From: Blastocystis sp. Blastoise
Lineage: Eukaryota > Sar > Bigyra > Opalinata > Blastocystidae
Reading direction: 5' to 3'
NCBI GenBank assembly: GCA_039096225.1
Contig: JBBPEB010000004.1
Span: forward strand, 1,150,001-1,214,000
Length of the DNA stretch: 64,000 nucleotides
Below, piece after piece: positions 44,901-50,784 of the stretch (positions are counted from its first letter, which is position 1; each line of letters starts with the position of its first letter). The position numbers were made by a program, and so were the translations under genes. A model generated the notes under the pieces. That model was given only the letters and a program-made list of their open reading frames with translations. It had not been told where the DNA came from and did not search any database.

Positions 44901-45141
44901 GACGATAAGCTTTCTCAACAGTAGTAGGGACAACATCAATATAATGCTTAAGTTCAGGGACTCCACCAGGTTGTTTACTATCTAAATAATATTTATACAT
45001 ATAATCATAGAATTTCGAAGGGTTTTGAACAACTGTAGCAGCCCTGTTATCCATAGTATTTTCTTGATTGAAGGTAGAATACTTACAAATTGTTTGATTT
45101 TGAATTTCAGCCATTTTCAAATAAATATTTAAAAAATTCAA
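41950..45141 (-). CDS. Viral primase-superfamily 3 helicase (AEP-D5-like)
   Basis: The replication protein of the element, 1063 aa or 1054 aa if the second Met (45114, MAEIQ) is the start. The N-terminal third looks like an archaeo-eukaryotic primase: FDLD (residues 84-87) would be the first metal-binding motif, then SWGMHV, then IDGAV...NRNNGVMMLG near 185-205. The C-terminal half has SF3 helicase motifs: Walker A GTSGANGKT (about 683-691), motif B MYYMNELSE (about 729-737) and motif C FVTSNIQP (about 780-788). The middle (about 590-640) fits a D5-N-type linker. D5-like proteins form hexameric helicases that start DNA replication in many eukaryotic DNA viruses and Polinton-like viruses. It is transcribed leftward, away from the repeat array at 45.2-45.5 kb. 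Confidence 0.88.
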   Translation of the reverse strand: MNFLNIYLKMAEIQNQTICKYSTFNQENTMDNRAATVVQNPSKFYDYMYKYYLDSKQPGGVPELKHYIDVVPTTVEKAYRRLWFDLDCCREENEFSDLSDNNIHMLIERISQLFLKIYNPNNMNIITTKKLVNRKEKANGLFYSWGMHVFTNWFIKIDILTHIYNEIVEDDMVKSICNSMNVIPSRFIDGAVIANKNRNNGVMMLGCSKTNSPSTYDFYDMYESNSWQKINFENSDIIKNAYYSTLLNYNSPNDVFVCFSNYVLFSELLNKNNVKRYLHKILSFDKDTINSFTTAYSINKAYKDINPATMDNNSEEVDNYEFNLLEQILTLISEIDNGYYFESHNEWYKLIRATNNYNNSEDTLNLFMNISNSCSHTRSLQKFKSTWNNTSSYESYNYFKDSSYLFFILQKHNKLPIDCKNDYIFCHVMKSISRHNEVTSQAFVELFKTFCFNDRVMVEDISKKFVKIYAYDEFNVLRNIHHSYDVNFFESEITSFANSIAENFQQAKQFKKELKSHIFSLNKLQNASKTNEKNYKEWLARYQKTYAISYETFRDIHLKHRENVIYTNVGFVVPLTNAPEPTIVDDWTAEFPGAQYHLLHSPSYDVIPYEKEDIIFEEMIINAQIVPKTKHVPEDFDAIKQFQRHVLRYCGGDGDYADAMMQIICQSLYCCSDHTWCYILYGTSGANGKTITTDIMKNILGNNQCIPVNPDNFEETSASPFLLNLHNKTMYYMNELSEHSGGFKKSVNPLESRIFKELCEKKSDATARLLHSNVIQTYNYTGILFVTSNIQPTAVNAGPLERRVVFLPSLCRYLPPSSVTLYEPKGDYLTKRKRYNTEEEIQIAVNQGLLAKKKNHYPMDPNVSFLFKKHTNAIFSWLIFHYLERSLRLNMDILQGIQAIATCKEDFLEKCSSGYNMKDFVKAKLQIDPFFINVVSLEDIFIAYKDFNKDAKFTIQTNLDKFFKQLCTAFLANSEFYEIDMLDYRRTHQSEYYKDHTAIGIKGILIDKSYNYSVNMKKFTEEYRISTSVVNIVGFDANLFSKNVKKLKIFYENKEYYAPYFGY

Positions 45142-45194
45142 ATAAATTAAATATTATTTTTAAAAGATTCAAATTAAATATTGTTTAAAAGTCT

Positions 45195-45465
45195 GTCATA
45201 TCAGGAAAAAAAATTAGAATGAATGGTTTTGAATATTTCTTCAACGTTGTCATTCCGGAAAGATTCGAAATGAATGGTTTTAAATATTGCTCCAAACGAC
45301 GTCATATCAGGAAAAACAAAATATGTGTTTTTTAGTATTGTTTCAAACGTTATCATTCCGGAAAGATTCGAAATGAGTGGTTTTGAATATTGCTCCAAAC
45401 ACCGTCATTCCGGAAAGATCCAAAATTGGTGGTTTTGAATATTGCTCCAAACTCCGTCACTATGA
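45195..45465. repeat. Direct-repeat array, about 52-bp unit, five to six copies
   Basis: Units start near 45195, 45249, 45301, 45351, 45404 and 45456 (spacings 54, 52, 50, 53, 52). Each has GTCATTCCGGAAAGATTCGA or a variant GTCATATCAGGAAA, then AATGGTTTTGAATATTGCTCCAAAC. TTCCGGAA is itself palindromic. The array lies between the divergently transcribed primase-helicase and ssDNA-binding-protein genes, so it is a candidate replication origin or shared regulatory region. It produces a spurious minus-strand reading frame. Confidence 0.88.
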
Positions 45466-45624
45466 CTTAGCTATTTGTCAAAAGATATTGAAATATGATT
45501 GGCTAAATTCAAATTTTAGTGGAAACTATTATTTTTTTAGTATTCAGTCCAAATATTTTTGCAATTGCAATATTTATATAAATTTTATTTATTTATTTAT
45601 TTGAATTTTACAATTTTTTTGAAG

Positions 45625-46365
45625 ATGTCTAGTGTTATTGTCCGCCCTGAAGATTCTTTTGATGCTACGAAGTTATCCCTTGTTAAGTTAGACCCAATTG
45701 ATAATATTTCTGAAAGGTATGATGTTTATTATAAAGAAAAAAGATTATTTATTCAAACTCCCGCCTTAATTGCCCCTTTTGCTTTGAAATATTTCTCTGA
45801 TGGATTTTCTTCGAAGTTAACTTTATTTATGGATAACGAAGACTTCAATTGTCTTGTTAAGTCAATTGATGATTTTGTATATATGTCTTTATTCCCTACC
45901 GCTGAGAGTCGTGCTGTCTATATGGATTTTGTAATGAAGAAGTATCCTTATTCTCTTGATAACTCCAATTGTATTACTTGTTCTTCTGATAATTGTTCTT
46001 GTTTATCTGTTAATAGGCCTTCAAACTTACTTTATTATATAGATTCTCCTTTAAAGAGTACTCCTACTAAGGTTATGACTATCAATGTTCCTTTAAAAGA
46101 TAGTTTTGTCCGTTTGAATACTTATGATTGTGAACTGAATTTATTAACTTGTTTTCGAAATGAAAAATACTCTGTTATGAAATTTAATGAAACATTCTTA
46201 ACTCCTGGTAGTACTATTAAAGTGCTTTTTTCTGTAAGTGTTAATTATAAGATAGTCAATGGTAATCCTCGCTATTTCTTTAACTTATATGCAACTCAAA
46301 TGATGATTATTGAAAGAGGTGATCAACATTATAGTACTATGCCTGTATGTTCTATAAAACCTTAA
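45625..46365 (+). CDS. Putative viral single-stranded DNA-binding protein
   Basis: A 246-aa protein starting MSSVIVRPEDSF; an in-frame upstream Met at 45559 adds a poorly conserved-looking hydrophobic leader and is less likely. The segment KRLFIQTPALIAPFALKYF resembles the IQTP-x-x-PFG region of ssDNA-binding or DNA-replication accessory proteins of nucleocytoplasmic and Polinton-like viruses. A beta-rich C-terminal part ends YFFNLYATQMMIIE, as in that family. A Cys-rich insert (CITCSSDNCSC, about residues 117-128) might bind metal. It stands across the repeat array from the primase-helicase, which supports a replication role. The family assignment is from memory of motif style and is tentative. 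Confidence 0.45.
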   Translation: MSSVIVRPEDSFDATKLSLVKLDPIDNISERYDVYYKEKRLFIQTPALIAPFALKYFSDGFSSKLTLFMDNEDFNCLVKSIDDFVYMSLFPTAESRAVYMDFVMKKYPYSLDNSNCITCSSDNCSCLSVNRPSNLLYYIDSPLKSTPTKVMTINVPLKDSFVRLNTYDCELNLLTCFRNEKYSVMKFNETFLTPGSTIKVLFSVSVNYKIVNGNPRYFFNLYATQMMIIERGDQHYSTMPVCSIKP

Positions 46366-46430
46366 AAATTATTTTATTTTATTATTATATATATTTCTTA
46401 TTTATTCTATTAATGTAATTTTTTTAAATA

Positions 46431-46443
46431 TTTGTTTTGTTTT
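46431..46443 (+). promoter_or_regulatory. Candidate viral promoter motif TTTGTTTTGTTTT
   Basis: Located about 20-30 nt upstream of the methyltransferase ATG. Near-identical motifs precede three other viral genes. Confidence 0.4.
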
Positions 46444-46462
46444 AAAATATTATTATTTCTAT

Positions 46463-47305
46463 ATGTCAAAACAGTATTCATCCTTTGTTATTTGGCCTGG
46501 TAGTAAACGTCGGGTAGCTGGTCAAATAGCAGATATTTTAAAGTCAGTGCCTAGAAATAATAATAATGAAAATCCAATGTATATTGAACCTTTTATTGGT
46601 AGTGGTCATGTATTTTTAAATTTAATGATGCAAGATTATCAAGATAGAACTGATCGTAAATATGTAATTAGTGATACTAATACTGATTTAATAAATTGTT
46701 GGAAATATATTCGTGATTATCCAATAAAATTAATAGTTGAATTAGAAAAATTAAATGATGTAGAAGATACTTCTGATAATTATTATGAATTACGTAAAAT
46801 ATTTAATACTTGTACAAATACTTTGATGCGTTGTGCTTACTTTATTGCTTTAAATAAACGATGTTTTTGTGGTATATATTCTGTAAATCAAAAAGATGAA
46901 TTTAATACTCCATGGGGATATAAAAGAAATAAAAATATATTTAATAAAGAAAATATTTTACAAATATCATCTTTATTAAATTATAATAATGTAACTATAT
47001 TAAATGATGATTATCGTGATATAATAAAGAAATATCCTAAGGGTATATATTATATGGATCCACCCTATATGAATACATTTGATCGTTATAGTAAAGATAA
47101 ATTTTCAAATAATGAATTCTTAGAAACTGTGAAAGAAATGAAAGATGCTATATGTGTATATATATCATGCAGTAATGAAATGAAAAAATCTTTTGATGAT
47201 AAAGATATACAATATACTTCAGTATTATCATTTTATCGTCAAAATACATATGTAAGAAGTAAAGGTGTATTATATGATGAATATATTTTACATATAAATT
47301 ATTAA
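46463..47305 (+). CDS. Dam-like (D12 class) N6-adenine DNA methyltransferase
   Basis: 280 aa, the normal length for the D12 class. Motifs in order: FVIWPGSKRR (residues 8-17, equivalent to the F-x-W-x-G-x-K start of the Dam family), EPFIGSG (42-48, SAM binding), SDTNTDLINCWKYI, ALNKRCFCGIYSVNQ, and catalytic DPPY (about 199-202) followed by MNTFDRYSKDKFS. It would transfer methyl groups to adenine N6 in element DNA. A GATC-like target is usual for the family but cannot be read from the protein. It lies in the plus-strand run after the putative ssDNA-binding gene. Possible roles are protection, marking of element DNA or timing of replication. No restriction endonuclease is seen nearby. Confidence 0.85.
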   Translation: MSKQYSSFVIWPGSKRRVAGQIADILKSVPRNNNNENPMYIEPFIGSGHVFLNLMMQDYQDRTDRKYVISDTNTDLINCWKYIRDYPIKLIVELEKLNDVEDTSDNYYELRKIFNTCTNTLMRCAYFIALNKRCFCGIYSVNQKDEFNTPWGYKRNKNIFNKENILQISSLLNYNNVTILNDDYRDIIKKYPKGIYYMDPPYMNTFDRYSKDKFSNNEFLETVKEMKDAICVYISCSNEMKKSFDDKDIQYTSVLSFYRQNTYVRSKGVLYDEYILHINY

Positions 47306-47341
47306 CATTATTTATTTATATTTTATTTATTATTAAAAGAA

Positions 47342-47352
47342 TAGTTTTGTTA
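47342..47352 (+). promoter_or_regulatory. Candidate viral promoter motif AGTTTTGTTAT
   Basis: Lies about 23 nt upstream of the ATG at 47375 and matches the core of TTTGTTTTGTTAT. Confidence 0.4.
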
Positions 47353-47374
47353 TAAAAAATATATTTTATTAATA

Positions 47375-48781
47375 ATGGAAACTTGTATATTAGGTATGCC
47401 AAGCCCTGGTGCGTTTGGTATAAATAAAATAGCAGTTGGTAAAGAAAATAGACCTTATAAACCTCAACCATTAAAAACATTAGATGAATATAATCCATTA
47501 ATATTTGAAGTAGGTCCAAATTCATCTTTTTTAGTATCAAATTTAAAAAAGAAAAATCAAATAGAAAATAAAATAAATTCTTATGTTAATCGTGATAAAG
47601 AATTTGGTATTAATACAGGTGCAGGAGGAGCTTTAATACAAGCAAAACCTGTAGGAAAAGGTGTAATAAATAAAAGGCGATATGATGATACTGTAGATAA
47701 TCAAGAAGAAGCTCATACTAGTGATGATCCACAGATTAATCCTACTAATTTTAAAGCACGTAATCGTATAGGTATAAAAGGTAAAGGACTAGCTTATAAT
47801 AGTCGTGAATTAAATAAATTACAAAATAATAAAGGTGGTGGTATAATTACAAAAACTTTAGGTCATACAATGAAAGCTATAGGTAAAGCTACAAAACGTA
47901 AATCAGTAGAACATATAGGTAATATGTTAACTGGTGATAATAATGATTCACAAGGTGGTATAGTAAATGGTTCATTAAATATAATAAAGAAGATAGCCAA
48001 TAGTAATCAAGGTAATGGAATTCATAGAAAATTAAATAAAACCTTTGGTGGTACATTATTAGAAAATAATTTATCAGGAGTTATTACTGCGATGGAGTCT
48101 TCTAGAGGTGGTTCTTTAGATGATAAATCTGTAAGGAAATTCTTTAAAACAAAAAATAAAAAAGGGAAATTAATTCCACCACAAATAGCTAATGCTTTAC
48201 AATTTATGGTAGATAACCGTAAAGGAATGCGTGCAGCAGGCTTAAAGCCACTGAATATGTCTAAATTACGTAAATATATAGATTTTAATGAATCTCCCGA
48301 TGGTGAACATTTAAGATTAAAGCGTGGTGGTGCTGTAGCAGATGAGGTAATGGGTGTAATAAATAATTTACCAAATATATGGAATATGGTAAAAGAAATA
48401 CCTTCTAAAGTAATGTATTATGCACAACCAGGTAAATTAAAAGAAGCATGGGATACAATGAAAGAAGAAAATGAAATCAAGAAACAAGAAATGGAAGTAG
48501 AAGGTGATTATCATAAAGAAGAATTAAAAGAAAGAAGGAAAAATTTAGAAAATTATCAAAAACAGAAAGCAGCAAATTCTCAACAAATAAATCAAAATGA
48601 TAATTTAATAAGTGATAATTCTCAAAAAACAAAAGATATTAAACAAATAGATGATAAACCCTATAAAGCAAGTGGTGTATTACGTGCTGCTGGTAGTAAA
48701 CAAAAATTAAAAGGTAAAGCATTTTATGAATATATGCAACAATGTAAACGAAATAAACATGGCAATAAGTCAAAAAACTAA
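47375..48781 (+). CDS. Virion precursor protein with repeated Gly-Gly sites (frame 0 product)
   Basis: A 468-aa basic protein. Six or more sites of form x-Gly-Gly-hydrophobic/small occur: GAGGALI, NKGGGIIT, SQGGIVNG, FGGTLLE, SRGGSLDD and KRGGAVAD. These resemble cleavage sites of adenain-type proteases. After KRGGA comes an amphipathic segment (VADEVMGVINNLPNIWNMVKE), like membrane-active pVI-type minor capsid proteins. The C-terminal third is charged and coiled. The gene ends in tcA AAA AAC TAA, a canonical -1 slippery heptamer directly before the stop, with the protease frame open in the -1 phase. The likely role is a minor capsid or core precursor processed during maturation. The specific family is not recognised. 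Confidence 0.65.
   Translation: METCILGMPSPGAFGINKIAVGKENRPYKPQPLKTLDEYNPLIFEVGPNSSFLVSNLKKKNQIENKINSYVNRDKEFGINTGAGGALIQAKPVGKGVINKRRYDDTVDNQEEAHTSDDPQINPTNFKARNRIGIKGKGLAYNSRELNKLQNNKGGGIITKTLGHTMKAIGKATKRKSVEHIGNMLTGDNNDSQGGIVNGSLNIIKKIANSNQGNGIHRKLNKTFGGTLLENNLSGVITAMESSRGGSLDDKSVRKFFKTKNKKGKLIPPQIANALQFMVDNRKGMRAAGLKPLNMSKLRKYIDFNESPDGEHLRLKRGGAVADEVMGVINNLPNIWNMVKEIPSKVMYYAQPGKLKEAWDTMKEENEIKKQEMEVEGDYHKEELKERRKNLENYQKQKAANSQQINQNDNLISDNSQKTKDIKQIDDKPYKASGVLRAAGSKQKLKGKAFYEYMQQCKRNKHGNKSKN
48772..48781 (+). promoter_or_regulatory. Candidate programmed -1 ribosomal frameshift site (A AAA AAC, then TAA)
   Basis: The heptamer A AAA AAC is in the correct X XXY YYZ phase relative to the upstream gene and is immediately followed by its stop codon. 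After a -1 slip, reading continues Leu-Arg-Gly-Gly-Gly into the protease frame. A purine-rich GAGGAGGAGG follows; CTCCT blocks near 48882-48896 could pair with it, but no strong stem is obvious. Confidence 0.7.
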
Positions 48782-49362
48782 GAGGAGGAGGTTTAGAAGA
48801 AAGTAAAAATGAGAAAATAATACAAGAACACTTAGATTGTGATAATCCTATTATAAGTGATTCTGATAGAAAAGTAACTCCTAGATCTCCTGAAAATTTT
48901 TCTCAAAAAATAAGTCAATATACATTAATTCCTAAAAATTTAATAAAACAAATTTATAATTATGGTTATTTAAATAAACCAACAAGTGCTGTAGCTTGTA
49001 GTCGTGCAAAATCAACAATGAATATGTTAAATCATTCAAATCCAAATGGATATAATTATTATAATAGTTATGAAGAATTTGAAAATAATATAGATAATGA
49101 TAGAACAAAATATAATATGATATTTCATCAAAGTAATTCAGATCCTAACTTTGGACATTTTGAAGCTATTATCTATACTCCAAAGAAAATAGAACATTAT
49201 AGTAGTCTTGGGAATAAACCTAATTTTAGTAGAAATTTTGTAAATAGTCATAACATAGTATTCAGTCCTATTCAACATCAAAGCACATCTGAAAATGCTA
49301 ATGGTTGCTTTTATTATTCTTTATTATATTTATTAAGTAATAGTAATATAATGCCTTGTTAA
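48778..49362 (+). CDS. Adenain/Ulp1-like maturation cysteine protease (frame -1 product)
   Basis: The frame is open from 48769 to 49362, but its first ATG is at 49018, downstream of plausible domain sequence. I therefore infer expression by -1 frameshifting from the preceding gene, adding 194 residues for a total of 662. The catalytic order fits clan CE: His in FGHFEAIIY, a following IEHYSSLG block, Gln in FSPIQHQ, and Cys in NANGCFYYSLLYLL near the C-terminus. The residue expected to be the catalytic acid (Asp/Glu before SLG) appears as Ser, and Gly-Cys replaces the usual Cys-Gly. The domain begins LRGGG, itself a likely self-cleavage site. Function: processing of capsid precursors at Gly-Gly sites. 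An internal start at 49018 would give a shorter 114-aa product. Confidence 0.62.
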   Translation, partial: LRGGGLEESKNEKIIQEHLDCDNPIISDSDRKVTPRSPENFSQKISQYTLIPKNLIKQIYNYGYLNKPTSAVACSRAKSTMNMLNHSNPNGYNYYNSYEEFENNIDNDRTKYNMIFHQSNSDPNFGHFEAIIYTPKKIEHYSSLGNKPNFSRNFVNSHNIVFSPIQHQSTSENANGCFYYSLLYLLSNSNIMPC

Positions 49363-49448
49363 AAATTCTGATGTGAACTGAATATATTAAACAAAAATAA
49401 GTTTTCTTTATTGGCATAATTATTTTATTTTTCTATATAGTAATAAAA

Positions 49449-49868
49449 ATGTCACAACCTATTAATATGCATAATATGACTTATGCAAATTTTGCTGAAG
49501 AATTACGTGGTATAAAGAAAGATGCTATAAGGTCCTATGGAAATCGTATATTTAGTTTATGTTGTAGATTTATAGATTTTCATAAGAATGCAAATTTTAC
49601 AAAAAATGAATTAAATGGCTTACGTCGTGCCAGTGAATTTATAGATGATAATCAATGTCGTAAAGAAATTCAAAATATTATAGATAAGGAAATACAAAAA
49701 ATATATTCTAAAAATATTTATAATAATAATAATTCTATTCTATCTTCACAACCACATATATCTTCTATAGATAATGATTTAACACAGCCACCCTTTATAA
49801 ATAATAATCGTATGAATCAAAATGATTGTATGTCAGTAAATTCTTTTTTTAATAATAATAATAATTAA
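49449..49868 (+). CDS. Small viral protein, function unknown
   Basis: 139 aa, not recognised. The N-terminal two thirds look alpha-helical (TYANFAEELRGIKKDAIRS, then FTKNELNGLRRASEFIDDN) and carry several Cys and Arg. The C-terminus is a low-complexity Asn/Ser tail ending in poly-Asn. It is the last gene of the first plus-strand run and is convergent with the minus-strand pair that follows. Confidence 0.6.
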   Translation: MSQPINMHNMTYANFAEELRGIKKDAIRSYGNRIFSLCCRFIDFHKNANFTKNELNGLRRASEFIDDNQCRKEIQNIIDKEIQKIYSKNIYNNNNSILSSQPHISSIDNDLTQPPFINNNRMNQNDCMSVNSFFNNNNN

Positions 49869-50027
49869 TTATTTTTTTTATATATAATATATATGTGTTT
49901 TGTTTTAATTTAAAAAATAATAATAATAATAACTAAACAACAAATAAAAGAATTAATAATAATTTTTAATACAATAAGAAATATAAAAATAAAAAAATAA
50001 AAATAAAATTAAATAATAAATATAAAT

Positions 50028-50660
50028 TCATTCTTTATCAGAATTAGTTGTAGTATCTTCAGATTCAGATATACAGTCAAGATTAAGAGATGAGAAAGTA
50101 ACTAAAGGAGTTAAATTACGTTCAGGTTGACTAGGTTCAATCTTAGTTCTTTTAGCTTCATGAGTAGGAGTTCTTGGTGGAGTATCAATACCATTCTTAG
50201 ATATATTATATTTTACAAATTTTTCACATTCATCATATTTTTCTTTACGGATTCTTTTCATTTGTTTAAATAATGCTTCAGGATCATACATACCATGAAT
50301 TGAAAATTCAATAAATTGAAGATTACTTTCTATATCAGAAAATTCTTCATGAATTTGTTTTACTATGAATTTATGAAGTTTTCTATTATCAGCAGAATAA
50401 TCAATAAGAGCTAAATGTTCAGGGGCAGCTTTCTTAGCATTTTCATCATTCAAGATATTATCATACATATAAAGAGTATCAAATAAATAAGTATTCAATT
50501 CCTTTATATAGTCCACTGTTTGACGGATATTAAATATATAATCATCAATATTATTATTATAAGGCTCTTTCATATTCCATTTCAATAATTCCAGTTTTTT
50601 ACTTAAATTATTTTCTTTAAGGAGTTTAGAGTAAACTAAATTATTCAAATCTTCAGACAT
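50028..50660 (-). CDS. Viral helical protein with Pro/Thr-rich tail, function unknown
   Basis: 210 aa. Residues 1-150 appear largely helical (for example LSKKLELLKWNMKEP and EALFKQMKRIRKEKYDECEKF). The tail has TPPRTPTHEAKRTKIEPSQP, which contains a possible short basic nuclear signal (AKRTK), and an acidic end. It is transcribed with the 773-aa gene as a minus-strand pair (gap 124 nt). It might be a scaffold or assembly factor, but that is only position-based inference. Confidence 0.6.
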   Translation of the reverse strand: MSEDLNNLVYSKLLKENNLSKKLELLKWNMKEPYNNNIDDYIFNIRQTVDYIKELNTYLFDTLYMYDNILNDENAKKAAPEHLALIDYSADNRKLHKFIVKQIHEEFSDIESNLQFIEFSIHGMYDPEALFKQMKRIRKEKYDECEKFVKYNISKNGIDTPPRTPTHEAKRTKIEPSQPERNLTPLVTFSSLNLDCISESEDTTTNSDKE

Positions 50661-50784
50661 TTTCAGTATAATTCAGGATTATTTAAAAAATAATAAATAA
50701 TAAAATAAAAATGATTTATAAAATAAAATTAAAAAAATAGAGAAATAGAAAAACGAATATCTTTAAAAAGAGAAACTATTATTT

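Noticed and set aside
45201-45398. Minus-strand 65-aa frame in the viral intergenic region
   Set aside because: Its internal periodicity is that of the 52-bp direct repeats; there is no independent sign of coding.
45195-45465. CRISPR array
   Set aside because: The units are contiguous and conserved along nearly their whole length, with no unique spacers, and the context is eukaryotic.
48781-49018. Protease starting at the ATG at 49018 as an independent gene
   Set aside because: Open, domain-like sequence with an LRGGG site extends upstream without an ATG right up to a phased slippery heptamer, so frameshifting explains it better, though the internal start is not excluded.
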